Source: CAJFUR01 sp904420575 (GTDB lineage Bacteria; Actinomycetota; Coriobacteriia; Coriobacteriales; Eggerthellaceae). From it: a DNA stretch of 64,000 nt. Positions 43,747-52,965 of this stretch are shown in pieces. Position 1 is the stretch's first letter; the number at the start of each line of letters is the position of its first letter. The DNA is taken from contig OZ221973.1 of NCBI GenBank assembly GCA_965119745.1, positions 868,001 to 932,000 on the forward strand. The letters are read 5' to 3'. Both the position numbers and the translations under genes were made by a program. Under the pieces are notes generated by a model. The model searched no databases. It had not been told where the DNA came from and was given only the letters and a program-made list of their open reading frames with translations.

Positions 43747-45743
43747 ATGGAATGACGAAGCGCGTGCGGCAACGGGCGGCTCAGTTGGCAGCCTGTCTGG
43801 TTGCCGCGGTGATGGCAGCGACGCTGTTCGGCTGTGCGGGCGGCACGTCCCCGCAGACGGGCGAATCGGACAACGGCAAGACCGTCGTCTCGATGATGTT
43901 CTTCAACAACATCGATCACTTCAAGGAGCTGGTCGAATCGACGTACGACGACATCGAGATCGATTACGAGCTTTCCACGCTGGCCACCTTCAACAGTCAA
44001 GAGGTGCGCCGCCTGAAGAACGGCCACGGGCACGACCTCATCATGACGAGCATGACCACCGGCGACATCAAGGACTACGTGGCAGACCTGAGCGCCTACG
44101 ACTTCTCCACGCGCTATCAGAGCGCCGTGATGAACCGCGTGAAGCAGGACGGAAAGACCATGTATCTGCCCCTGCCCTCAAGCTACTACGGCTATGTGAT
44201 GAACGTGACGCTCGTCGAGCAGTTGGGCTTGGAGATGCCCACAACGCAGCAGGAGCTGCTGGAACTGCTGCGCACGGCGCAGCAGCAAGGGGTGGGCGCC
44301 GCCGAGGACGGCACGGTCATCTCCACGAACAACGTGGACGGCTACGCGCTGGGCAACATGATCACGGGCGCCGAAGTGCCCGACTTCCTGGGGCTGGCCC
44401 AAGGCGAGGAATGGCTGTCCGACTTCCTGGCAGGCGACGCCACGTTCGCGGGCTCCTGGGACGAAAGTCTGGACTTCTTCCTGACGCTCACGGACGAAGG
44501 GCTCATGGACATCGAGCGCCTGGACGGCAGCCGCAACGTGGTGAACGTGCAGAAGGCCATGGCGGAAGGCCAGATGATCGCCTGCTTTGGATCGTCGCTC
44601 TACCTGGACCAGATCCGCGGCCTGGATTCGGACTACGAATTCACCATGCTGCCGTTCCTCAGCGCCGAAGGGCATTCCTCGTGGGTCATGTCCGACCCGG
44701 TGGCCTGCATCGCCATCAACAAGACGCTCGAGGGCGAGGGCAACGAGGCCAAGCTGGACGCCTGCGTGCGCGTGCTCGACTTGCTGTCAACGCCCGAGGG
44801 CCAGCAGGCCATCATGGAGGACACGAAGGCCGACAACTCGTATCTGACCGAGCCGGTCGCGTCGGTGAAGTCCGAGCAGACTGGCCTTGAGGATGCCGCC
44901 GCGGCCGGCTACACCTACAGCAACCGCCTGCCTTCCGACGTGGTGTGGACGCTCGGCATGGACGCCATCAAGGTGGCCAAGGACACCATGACCGTCCAGC
45001 AGGCGCTGGCCGACGTGGACGAATACTACCGCAACGGGCCGCAGGAAAGCGCGGAGGACCACTCGCTGGTGGGCAGCGTGAACGAAGACCTGCTGTTCGA
45101 GGACTACGACGCGCGCAAGGGCGAGACGGCGCTCGGCAACCTGGTGGCCGACGCGGTGGCGGAGACGGCCGGCGTAGACATCGCGTTCGTGAACGGCGGC
45201 GGCATCCGCAACAGCCTGTACGCCGGCGACGTGTACCGCAGCGACCTGGCGACGGTCGTGCCGTTCTCCAACACCATCGTCACGTTGGACGTGGACGGCA
45301 AGACCATCAAGGCGTTGCTGGAGAACGCCATTTCCCAGATGCGCTACAACGACATCCCGGGAGGGAGGTTCCTGCAGGTTTCCGGCCTCTCCTACGAGAT
45401 CAAGGTGGATCCGTCGACCGAGACGGCCGACCACTACGTCGACGCTCGACTCGTGAGCGTGAAGCTTGCCGACGGCACGTCCATCGACGACGACGCCACG
45501 TACCGCATCGCCGTGAACGACTACATGTGCGGCGCGAAGGGCTATGCGGACAACACGGGCGACGGCTTCACCATGCTGAACGTGCTGGACGATGCGACCG
45601 AGCCGGCGGCGGGCGTCCACCTGGTGGAGAACACGGGCAAGACCTATGCCGACGCGCTGGTGGCGTACTTCGAAGCGCACGACACCGAAGAGATATCCTC
45701 TCAGACAGAGGGCCGCATCGTCGTCGACGGCGCGCCTGCGTAA
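43743..45743 (+). CDS. Lipoprotein fusing an extracellular solute-binding domain to a 5'-nucleotidase C-terminal domain
   Basis: This 666-residue lipoprotein has its lipobox in TLFGCAGG. Residues about 45-425 are a family 1 type solute-binding domain (VVSMMFFNNIDHFKELVEST, HDLIMTSMTTGDIKDYVADL). The rest matches the C-terminal substrate-recognition domain of bacterial 5'-nucleotidases (NLVADAVAETAGVDIAFVNG, GGIRNSLYAGDV, VPFSNTIVTLDVDGKTIKAL). The N-terminal metallophosphatase domain is missing, so it should bind nucleosides or nucleotides without cleaving them. No ABC permease is nearby. The gene is flanked by signalling genes, so a ligand sensor for the kinase at 45772 is likely. Confidence 0.88.
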   Translation: MNGMTKRVRQRAAQLAACLVAAVMAATLFGCAGGTSPQTGESDNGKTVVSMMFFNNIDHFKELVESTYDDIEIDYELSTLATFNSQEVRRLKNGHGHDLIMTSMTTGDIKDYVADLSAYDFSTRYQSAVMNRVKQDGKTMYLPLPSSYYGYVMNVTLVEQLGLEMPTTQQELLELLRTAQQQGVGAAEDGTVISTNNVDGYALGNMITGAEVPDFLGLAQGEEWLSDFLAGDATFAGSWDESLDFFLTLTDEGLMDIERLDGSRNVVNVQKAMAEGQMIACFGSSLYLDQIRGLDSDYEFTMLPFLSAEGHSSWVMSDPVACIAINKTLEGEGNEAKLDACVRVLDLLSTPEGQQAIMEDTKADNSYLTEPVASVKSEQTGLEDAAAAGYTYSNRLPSDVVWTLGMDAIKVAKDTMTVQQALADVDEYYRNGPQESAEDHSLVGSVNEDLLFEDYDARKGETALGNLVADAVAETAGVDIAFVNGGGIRNSLYAGDVYRSDLATVVPFSNTIVTLDVDGKTIKALLENAISQMRYNDIPGGRFLQVSGLSYEIKVDPSTETADHYVDARLVSVKLADGTSIDDDATYRIAVNDYMCGAKGYADNTGDGFTMLNVLDDATEPAAGVHLVENTGKTYADALVAYFEAHDTEEISSQTEGRIVVDGAPA

Positions 45744-45771
45744 GAGGGCTTGTAAAGTTTTGGGAGAAGAC

Positions 45772-48477
45772 GTGGACAGGGAAGACCCGAACGCGAACGC
45801 CGAGGGAACGCCGCCCCTGCAACGCAGGCGGTGGCCCCTCGGCATCGCCGTGCCCGCCGCGGCCATGGTCGCGCTCACGGCCGCGCTGTTCGCCTGGTTT
45901 GCCTGGTCGTCGAACACGGCGTCCGACAAGGCCGTGTTCGACATGAGCGAGTTCTACCTGCAGGAGCTCAGCACGCAGACGGTCGGCCACTTCCAGACCA
46001 GCATCAAAGGCCAGGTGGCGCAGCTGGAAACCATCGTGGACACGCTGGACGACGAAAGCACCGCCTCCGAGGCGGCCCTGCAGGAGGCCGTGGCCGACGC
46101 CAAGGAGCAGAACGGTTTCGCGTTCCTCGCCTATCTGGACGAGGAAGGCTTCTACCACACCGAAGAGGGGACGTATCCCGGCGTCTCGAAGATCGGCTCG
46201 CTCGCCGAGATCCTGCGGGCGGACGAACCCCTCGTGGCGACGAACGAGACGCTGACGGATGGCGACATGGTGCTGGTGGCGCTGCCCATCGAGCGCCATG
46301 CGTATGGCGACACCGAACTGGTGGCGGCGCTTGCGGGCATGTCCTTCGACACGGTCAGCGCGCAGCTGTCGCTGCGCAAGGAAGAGTCGCAGACGTATTC
46401 CAGCGTGCTGTCCGACGACGGCGACTACATCGTGCATACCCGGGTGAGCGACCAGATCCCCAACGGCACCAACCTGTTTTCGCTGTTGGAGGCATATGCG
46501 ACGTTCGACAGCGGCTACTCGCTCGAGCGCCTGAAGCAGGAAGTGCAGGACGGGCAGGCCGGCCTGGCCTCGTTCACGATGGGCGGCATGCGCCTGTTCA
46601 TGTTCCACCAGCGCATCCCCGACACGGAATGGTTCATGTCCACCGTGGTGCCCTACGACGTGGTGAACGCCTCGGTCAGCGGCCTCAGCACGACTCTCAG
46701 CACCAACTCCTATCTGGTGCTGGCCGCCGTGGTGGCCATGATCGGCATGATATTCGCCTTCTATCTGGTGAACGCGCGCCGCAGCCGTCGCGAGCTGGAA
46801 GCCGCCTACCGCCGCTCGGAGGTGGCCAGCGCGTCCAAGAGCAGCTTCCTCAGCCGCATGTCGCACGAGATCAGAACCCCCATGAACGGGATCATCGGCA
46901 TGACGCAGATGGCGCTGGATTCGGCGGACAACCCGGCAAAGGTGGCCGACTGCCTGAACAAGACCATGCGGTCCTCGCGCCATCTCATGACCCTGCTCAA
47001 CGACGTGCTGGACATGGCGCGCATCGAAAGCGGCAAGACCGAGCTTTCATGCAAGCCGTTCGATCTTGCGGACGTGATCGGCAATGTGGTGGACATGATC
47101 CTTCCGCTGGCGAAGAACAAAGGCGTCCGCTTCGAGGTGGTCCTGCACGTGGGCACCCGGCGCGCCCTGCAGGGCGACGCACTGCGCATCACGCAGATCC
47201 TGTCGAACATACTGTCGAATGCGGTGAAGTTCACGGCGGCGGGCGGCAGCGTCAGGATGGCGGTGCAACGGCTGGACGGCGAGGGCGTGGAAGGCTGGAC
47301 GCGCTTCACGGTGAGCGACACCGGCGTCGGCATCGCGCCCGAAAACATAGAGAAGGTGTTCTCGGCGTTCGAGCAGGAGAACGCCGACGTGGTGAGCACG
47401 TACGGCGGCACCGGCCTGGGGCTTTCCATCGTCAAAAGCTTCGTGGACATGATGGAGGGAACCATCGAGGTGGAAAGCGAGCTGGGCGTGGGCACGACCA
47501 TGGCCGTCAGCCTGCCGCTCGAGGACGCTCCGAATGCCGCCGACGGGGATGATGTGGCGTCGGGCGAGCGCGCTGTGGCGTGCGCCGGGAGCGCCGGGGC
47601 GCCCGGTGGGCCCGTGCGCGAGGGGGGCGCCGGGGCGCCTGGCCACGCGGCTGCTGGCGAGGTGGACGAGGCGCTGCGAGGACTGTGCGTCTTCGTGGCG
47701 GACCCCGACGCCGAGACGCGCGAGACGCTGGCGTGTCGCCTGCGCGTCTGCGGCTTGCTGGTCGAGGCCACCGGGGACCGCGAGCGCGTCCGCGTCGTGC
47801 TGGCGGGGGCCTCGCCCGCTGGAGAATGCGCTCTGGAAGGCGGTTTGCGTGCAGGCGAGGGCTTTGCGGCGTTGCTGGTGCAGGCGAGCCTGCTGGCCGG
47901 CGTGGACGTCGTCAAGCAGCCCGAGATCCTGCATGCGATGGCGTACGACCTGCCGGATGCCATCGACGCCGTGGCCCAGCTGGGGGCGGGCACCACGCTT
48001 TCGAAGCCCGTCTTCACCGAGACGGTGTGTGCGCTCTTGCGGGGAGACGACCAGGACGGGTCTGCCGAAAACGACGAAGACGCCTTCGACTTTTCGGGAA
48101 GCCGCATCCTGGTGGTGGAGGACACGCCGGTGAACCTGGAGATCATCGTCGACATGGTGGAGGCGTTGGGCGCCGAAGTGGAGTCGGCTGCGGACGGCGA
48201 AGAGGCCGTTCGGGCGTTCGAACGCTCCGACGTGGGCCATTTCGACCTCGTGCTCATGGACATCCAGATGCCGCGCATGAACGGGTTGGAGGCCGCGCGC
48301 GCCATCAGGGAGATGGATCGCCCCGATGCCGCCACGGTGCCCATCTATGCCATGTCGGCGAACGCGTTCGAAGAGGACCGCAAGCACAGCATGGAGGCCG
48401 GCATGAACGGCCATCTGTCCAAGCCGATCGAGGCCGCCGACGTGCGCGCGTGCCTGGTGCAGGAGCTGGAAGGGTGA
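45772..48477 (+). CDS. Hybrid sensor histidine kinase with two receiver domains
   Basis: The 901-residue kinase begins at GTG 45772 after GGGAGAAG. Two membrane helices (about residues 22-42 and 310-330) frame a dCache-like extracytoplasmic domain. Inside are HisKA (SRMSHEIRTPMNGIIGM), HATPase (NILSNAVKF, DTGVGIAPENI, GGTGLGLSIVKS), a degenerate receiver after an Ala/Gly-rich linker (LCVFVADPDAETRETLACRL) and an intact receiver (ILVVEDTPVNLEIIVDMVEA; Asp in LVLMDIQMPRMNG). Phosphate should pass His to Asp to the HPt protein at 41216 and on to the receiver of the c-di-GMP enzyme. It starts 28 bases after the lipoprotein, its probable sensing partner. Confidence 0.93.
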   Translation: MDREDPNANAEGTPPLQRRRWPLGIAVPAAAMVALTAALFAWFAWSSNTASDKAVFDMSEFYLQELSTQTVGHFQTSIKGQVAQLETIVDTLDDESTASEAALQEAVADAKEQNGFAFLAYLDEEGFYHTEEGTYPGVSKIGSLAEILRADEPLVATNETLTDGDMVLVALPIERHAYGDTELVAALAGMSFDTVSAQLSLRKEESQTYSSVLSDDGDYIVHTRVSDQIPNGTNLFSLLEAYATFDSGYSLERLKQEVQDGQAGLASFTMGGMRLFMFHQRIPDTEWFMSTVVPYDVVNASVSGLSTTLSTNSYLVLAAVVAMIGMIFAFYLVNARRSRRELEAAYRRSEVASASKSSFLSRMSHEIRTPMNGIIGMTQMALDSADNPAKVADCLNKTMRSSRHLMTLLNDVLDMARIESGKTELSCKPFDLADVIGNVVDMILPLAKNKGVRFEVVLHVGTRRALQGDALRITQILSNILSNAVKFTAAGGSVRMAVQRLDGEGVEGWTRFTVSDTGVGIAPENIEKVFSAFEQENADVVSTYGGTGLGLSIVKSFVDMMEGTIEVESELGVGTTMAVSLPLEDAPNAADGDDVASGERAVACAGSAGAPGGPVREGGAGAPGHAAAGEVDEALRGLCVFVADPDAETRETLACRLRVCGLLVEATGDRERVRVVLAGASPAGECALEGGLRAGEGFAALLVQASLLAGVDVVKQPEILHAMAYDLPDAIDAVAQLGAGTTLSKPVFTETVCALLRGDDQDGSAENDEDAFDFSGSRILVVEDTPVNLEIIVDMVEALGAEVESAADGEEAVRAFERSDVGHFDLVLMDIQMPRMNGLEAARAIREMDRPDAATVPIYAMSANAFEEDRKHSMEAGMNGHLSKPIEAADVRACLVQELEG

Positions 48478-48639
48478 GGGCACGGCCGCGCGCGGCGGGA
48501 CTGCAAGAAAGCGTGCGGCTCCGTTCACCATTTTTTGACTGATCGGCGCTGCTGCAAGGGCGGGTTCGGAACCTGGTAAGATAACGACCATCAAGAGTGG
48601 CTGCCGAGGGCCATCGGCCACACAAGGAGGCGCAGCGCC

Positions 48640-50451
48640 ATGCCGACGTTCAAGGAAGTGCTTCGGGCCGCGCAGGTGACAGTGCAGGACAAGACGTCCG
48701 GCCGCCGCATGCGCGAGATCGAGGAGATACTGCGCAAACATCGTGCCTTTTCCGGGCTCACTCCCGAAAAGGCGACGGCCATCCTCGAGGATTTGGGCCC
48801 CACGTTCGTGAAGATGGGGCAGATCGCGTCGAACCGCAGCGACATCATTCCCAAAGCGTACGCCGACGCGTTCAAGACGCTGCGCGCGAACGTGTCCCCC
48901 GTGCCCTTCGACGTCATCATATCCACCGTGGACGACTCCCTGGGCCATGCCTGGCAGGAGACGTTTGCCGACATCGAGGGCAAGCCTTTGGGCTCCGCGT
49001 CCGTCGCGCAGGTCCATCGTGCCCGTCTGGGCGAAGGGCTGGGCGAACCGGTCGCCGCCCATGCCGACCTCGAGTGGCCGGCGGTTTCCGCACCGGCGGA
49101 CGCAGGCGAGGCAGCCGACGCCGCGGGTGCAGGTCAGACGGCCGGCGCGGCAGAGGGTGGGCGGCCGGTTGACGTGGCGGCGGGGGCATCGACGGAGCAG
49201 GGGCCGGTGGTGGCCGTGAAGGTGCGCCGCCCGCATGTCGTGGAGCAGATGGCGGAGGACCTCACGCTCATGCGCCACGCCTTGGCGCTCGCCGACTTGA
49301 CGCATGTCCCGGACAACGTCATGCTCACGCTGGGCGAGCTGGTGGACGAGCTGGAAAGGACGACGGCCGAAGAACTGGACTTCTGCGTCGAGACGGCCAA
49401 CCTGGTGCGTTTCCGCGACGATTTGGCCGACCAGCCCGGCGTGACCAGCCCCTTGCCGTATCCTGAATACGGTTCCGACGAAATGCTGGTGATGGAATAC
49501 GTCGACGGCGTGCACATCAACGACGTCGAGGCGTTGCGCGCCCAAGGGGACGATCCGGCCGAGCTGGGAGAGCGCCTGGCAGAGAACTACGTGACGCAGA
49601 TCATCGACAACGGGTTCTTCCATGCGGACCCGCATCCCGGCAACATCCTCGTGCGCGACCACCAGCTTGTCTGGATCGATCTGGGCATGACCGGCACGCT
49701 ATCGGCGTCAGAGCGGGCTATCGTGGGCGATCTGTTCGTGGCGGTTGCGCAGAACGATCCCTACGGACTCAAGGACGCGCTGCTCACGTTGGCAAAAGCG
49801 CGCGGCCCCGTCGATCACGGCCAGCTGCTGGACCAGATCAGCGGGTTGCTCTCGTCGTACGCTTCCGCCGATCTGGCCGACATCAATGTGGGCACGGCCT
49901 TGCTCGACGTTATCGAGGTGCTGCGTGCGCAAAACCTCACGTTGCCGCCGTCGATGACCATGCTCGCCCGCGGCATGATGACCATCGAAGGGGTGCTGGT
50001 GGACATTGCGCCCAAAACGAGCGTGATCGAAGTCATTTCCCGGCATCTGAAGCAGCAGATGTTCTCGCGCAAGAACGTTGAGGCGAAGGCGAAGGATTTG
50101 CTGACGGCCACGGCGGAATCCGCCGAAGCGCTTACGCGGCTGCCGACGCAGGTTTCCCACACGCTGGACATGGTGAACCGCGGGCACGTGAAAGTGGGGG
50201 CGGACCTGGGCATCCCTGCCGACGCCCTCGCCGCGCTCTACTCCGTCAGCGGGACCGTGGCCATGGCGCTCATCTCGGCCGGGCTGTTCATCGGGTCGAG
50301 CATGCTGGCGACCACGAACATGCATCCCCAGCTGCTGGGCGTTCCGCTGCTGGGAGTGCTGGGCTATGTGGGTGCTTTCGTGCTGGGTGCCTACGTGGTG
50401 TGGCGCAACATCGTCATCCGTCATCGCCAGAAGAACGAGGAGGGGTTGTAG
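48640..50451 (+). CDS. ABC1/UbiB/AarF-family atypical kinase, membrane anchored
   Basis: This 603-residue protein has the UbiB signatures FVKMGQIASNRSDIIP (KxGQ), PLGSASVAQVHRA (Ala-rich nucleotide loop), NGFFHADPHPGNILV and WIDLGMTG. Two C-terminal helices follow (about residues 530-590). Family members affect isoprenoid quinone synthesis or lipid distribution, with ATPase rather than protein kinase activity. After VHRARLGEG a low-complexity insertion of about 55 residues (APADAGEAADAAGAGQTAGA) splits the N-lobe before VVAVKVRRPHV. The start has AAGGAGG. The gene appears monocistronic. Confidence 0.92.
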   Translation: MPTFKEVLRAAQVTVQDKTSGRRMREIEEILRKHRAFSGLTPEKATAILEDLGPTFVKMGQIASNRSDIIPKAYADAFKTLRANVSPVPFDVIISTVDDSLGHAWQETFADIEGKPLGSASVAQVHRARLGEGLGEPVAAHADLEWPAVSAPADAGEAADAAGAGQTAGAAEGGRPVDVAAGASTEQGPVVAVKVRRPHVVEQMAEDLTLMRHALALADLTHVPDNVMLTLGELVDELERTTAEELDFCVETANLVRFRDDLADQPGVTSPLPYPEYGSDEMLVMEYVDGVHINDVEALRAQGDDPAELGERLAENYVTQIIDNGFFHADPHPGNILVRDHQLVWIDLGMTGTLSASERAIVGDLFVAVAQNDPYGLKDALLTLAKARGPVDHGQLLDQISGLLSSYASADLADINVGTALLDVIEVLRAQNLTLPPSMTMLARGMMTIEGVLVDIAPKTSVIEVISRHLKQQMFSRKNVEAKAKDLLTATAESAEALTRLPTQVSHTLDMVNRGHVKVGADLGIPADALAALYSVSGTVAMALISAGLFIGSSMLATTNMHPQLLGVPLLGVLGYVGAFVLGAYVVWRNIVIRHRQKNEEGL

Positions 50452-50603
50452 GCTGGCCCGAAGTGAGCGAAGTATCCGAGCGCTCGAAGTGCCCAAGTGC
50501 CAGGCGACCAGCCAGGACGCGAGGCCGGCAGCCCGAAGAACCGGGCGGCCGGCGAGGCCGCATGGAGAAGGCGGCCCATCGCGTGGACTTCGCTTTCCAA
50601 CGC

Positions 50604-50636
50604 GAAGCGGCGCGAACGAATCGTTCGCGCCGCTTC
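50604..50636. terminator. Bidirectional hairpin between the ABC1 gene and encapsulin gene
   Basis: GAAGCGGCGCGAAC / GTTCGCGCCGCTTC is a perfect 14-base stem with a 5-base loop between two convergent genes. There is no U tract on either side. Further GC-rich dyads lie at 50460-50570. Confidence 0.6.
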
Positions 50637-50668
50637 CAGCCGGTGCATGTTGTACGGGGTCGCGCTGT

Positions 50669-51481
50669 CTACGCGATCACGACGATGGCGGCCGGGTCCT
50701 TCACCCGCAGGGCCAGCGTTTCCATGATGCGGAAGCCGTGGTTGAAGTCGGCCAGTTCCAGATAGCCGACGGACAGGTCCAGTCCCACCGCCAGATCCAG
50801 GTATTCCGGCTCGGCGCAGACGAGCACGGCCTTGCCGGCACCGAGGACGCTGGTCATGTAGACGTTGTCGCCGATGAGCTTTTGAATGCGGTCGATCTCC
50901 AGCAGGCCGGTGTTCGGCTGCAGGCGCTGCAGGTCAAGGTACAGGTCGGGGGAGACGACGAGCGCGTAGCGGCCAAGGTAGCCGGTCTTCGCCAGCTGCA
51001 TCGCGGCGGCGGCCACGTCGGCGAAGCCGTATTCGCCCTGGCTCCAGTCGCCCTTCTTGATCTTCGACGAACCCTTGACCGTCAGCAGGCCGTCGATGCC
51101 GAGCGCCTTGTTGCCGTTGAGGATCAGGTCGTCCTCGCGGCGCGCACTTTTCTTCGCGGCGGCCACGGCCGGGGCGAGGTCGAGGGCCCTGCCTGTCTGG
51201 TCCGCCCGTTCCAGGTCGCGTCCCAGCAGCGTGAAGTCCTCGTAGAACAGCGGCAGCTCCACCCGCGTGCGCCCCACGATGCGCCCGATGCCGTCTTCCA
51301 GCACCTCTTCCTTGGCAATGCCGTCGACGGCGACGGACGTGGCGCCCGGGCCCAGCGGGCCATACAGCTTGAGGAAGCGGCGGCAGGTCAGGTGCTTGCG
51401 AGCCGTGCCGATGACGGCATCGTCGATGCGGTTCCACAGTTCGACCGAAAGGTCGGCCGATTCGCGTGCGAGGTAGTCCAT
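50669..51481 (-). CDS. Encapsulin nanocompartment shell protein (family 1)
   Basis: This 270-residue protein has the HK97-fold encapsulin pattern: MDYLARESADLSVELWNRID at the N-terminus, then RKHLTCRRFLKLYGPLGPGA, EDFTLLGRDLE, RREDDLILNG and DLDLSVGYLE. The length is normal for family 1. Such proteins self-assemble into cages that take up cargo carrying a C-terminal targeting peptide. The gene for a ferritin-like cargo lies directly upstream in the same direction, so this should be an iron-storage compartment. ATG 51481 follows AAAGGAG. Confidence 0.95.
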   Translation of the reverse strand: MDYLARESADLSVELWNRIDDAVIGTARKHLTCRRFLKLYGPLGPGATSVAVDGIAKEEVLEDGIGRIVGRTRVELPLFYEDFTLLGRDLERADQTGRALDLAPAVAAAKKSARREDDLILNGNKALGIDGLLTVKGSSKIKKGDWSQGEYGFADVAAAAMQLAKTGYLGRYALVVSPDLYLDLQRLQPNTGLLEIDRIQKLIGDNVYMTSVLGAGKAVLVCAEPEYLDLAVGLDLSVGYLELADFNHGFRIMETLALRVKDPAAIVVIA

Positions 51482-51522
51482 GAGCAGACTCCTTTCTCCT
51501 TGTGGCCTTGTGGCGGCTTTGG

Positions 51523-51894
51523 TTACGACAGGTCGCCGACGGTAGGCGCCGGGGCGGGCTCGGCGGGAGCCGGCGCAATGGTGTCGCCGGTCTTGATGCC
51601 CAGTTCTTCCAACTCTTCCATGACCTCGCCTTCGCCTTCCAAGAACAGCTCGGTCTCTTTCGGATCCAGGTAGCGCATGAGCGTGACCAACTCGCCCATG
51701 TGGGCCTTTTCCTCGTCGCGGATGTCCGACAGGACGGCCTTCGCAACCGGGTCGTCGGTGGCCAGGTAGTGCGATTCGTACAGGTAGATGGCCTCAAGCT
51801 CGCCGGCGATGTCCAGGCGAAGGGCCTGCATGAGTTCCTCGTTCGTCATCTTGCGATCGACGTTGCCGGCAAACGGGTTGGCAAAACTGGGCAT
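51523..51894 (-). CDS. Encapsulated ferritin-like cargo protein (EncFtn)
   Basis: This 123-residue protein has the short half-ferritin helix pair with iron ligands: GELEAIYLYESHYLAT and DEEKAHMGELVTL (ExxH). A Pro/Ala-rich tether follows (PAPAEPAPAPTV), ending TVGDLS, which resembles encapsulin-loading peptides (TVGSL-type). EncFtn proteins oxidise Fe(II) and need the shell to store the iron. The ATG at 51894 is chosen for AGAGAGGG just upstream and because the conserved part begins there. The shell gene follows 41 bases later. Confidence 0.94.
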   Translation of the reverse strand: MPSFANPFAGNVDRKMTNEELMQALRLDIAGELEAIYLYESHYLATDDPVAKAVLSDIRDEEKAHMGELVTLMRYLDPKETELFLEGEGEVMEELEELGIKTGDTIAPAPAEPAPAPTVGDLS

Positions 51895-51995
51895 GACGTC
51901 CCTCTCTTTCAGCGTGCTGCCCCGACTGGCCGTCGGATCCGCCGTGCTGGCGGCAGCGGTGTGGGGGCGGCGTTTTCCCTGCGTCTCTGTGCCGT

Positions 51996-52060
51996 ATGAT
52001 ACGCCGCTTTTCAACGTTTTGTCAGGGGGTAATCAATTTATTGAGAATGATTCTCAATAA
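51996..52060 (-). promoter_or_regulatory. Promoter and Fur-type box of the encapsulin operon
   Basis: On the minus strand, CTGACA (52025-52020), an 18-base spacer and TATCAT (52001-51996) form a good promoter. A perfect 23-base palindrome with 11-base arms (inner part TGAGAATGATTCTCA) lies at 52038-52060. It fits the Fur 7-1-7 consensus closely. It lies about 12 bases upstream of the -35, so it may act from upstream or cover a second promoter. Confidence 0.75.
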
Positions 52061-52500
52061 CTACATGTTTGCAAAGACTGCAGAGGGCGGGAAAATGGGG
52101 CGGCTAGGGGCAGGGCGGGTCTGCGCTTGGCAGCGGGCTTTGTGCGGGAGGCCAGGCGCGGCTGGCCTCGACCAAGGAAGGGGCACGGCTGGTGTTCTGG
52201 AATGGAGGGGTTGATGTGGCCGAAGTCTTGGCGATGGCCTTGGGTAGAGGAGGAGCGGCTGGTCGCCGCGCGTGGGAAAGGCGGCGTGGCGGGCCTTGGG
52301 GTGGAGAGGCGAGCCTGGGCGGCGAAGTTCGGGCGCGGTGGCTCTCTGTGGCGGGCTCTTGGTGCCGGCCTCGTGGCGGCTTTGAGGTGGTGGACTATCA
52401 GATCGGGCCTTGCAATGGCGGTCTCTAGATGCCGGCCTCTCTGTGGCGGGCTCTCGGTGCCTGTTTCTCAGTGCCAAACTCTCAGTGGCAAATCTTGTGA
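52061..52500. other. G-rich non-coding stretch
   Basis: No gene with a ribosome site. The plus strand is strongly G-rich and holds degenerate tandem words (CTCTCTGTGGCGGGCTCT at about 52346 and again near 52437). It leads directly into repeat copy 2 and may be a decayed part of that element. Confidence 0.5.
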
Positions 52501-52724
52501 GCAAGGCTGACCGTTATGGCGCCCACGTGGCAAGGCTGACCGTTATGGCATCCAAATGGCAAGGCTGACCGTTATGGCGCAATTTGAGTCCGCCTTGTCC
52601 TAGTGTGGTTCTCGCGACCTGGGGTTTTTCTACAAAGGACATGATACTGCAGGTTGAAAAGCCCGAAATCTCTGCCATAACCGTCAGCCTTGCCAAAAAG
52701 CGACCATAACGGTCATCCTTGCCA
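52501..52724. repeat. Inverted-array repeat element, copy 2
   Basis: Three plus-strand units (52501-52520, 52528-52549, 52557-52578; core GGCAAGGCTGACCGTTATGG) face two minus-strand units (52674-52695, 52703-52724) around a core of exactly 95 bases (52579-52673). The core of copy 1 at 8654 is also 95 bases. It shares TGGTTCT, a GA(C/T)CTGGGG word, GCAGG and CCGAAATC in the same order. This shows the whole structure, not just the unit, is repeated. Confidence 0.85.
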
Positions 52725-52965
52725 TGCGGGAACAGGTTAAGAGTTCGATCATCGAAGCGAACTCTCGTTGCGACACCTTTTGGCCGCGCGCAATTCGGCA
52801 ACCCTGAGGCCAAGTCGCTGCCTTGCGGGCTTAATAGTGATCGCTTTCAAACATTTTCCAGCCTTGGTAGACGTGGCGAAGAGGACGTCGTTCGATCTGC
52901 GCACGCTTGAAGAAGTCGAGCGTGGCTGCCATGATGAACGAGGCTCGTGAGAACCAACGCGCTAA
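52725..52965. other. Intergenic stretch without recognised gene
   Basis: I see no gene, hairpin or promoter that I can support here. Composition begins to drop toward AT in this part. Confidence 0.4.

Noticed and set aside
47047..49662. An 871-codon minus-strand open frame
   Set aside because: It is antisense to the hybrid kinase and ABC1 genes, with no recognisable domain and no ribosome site.
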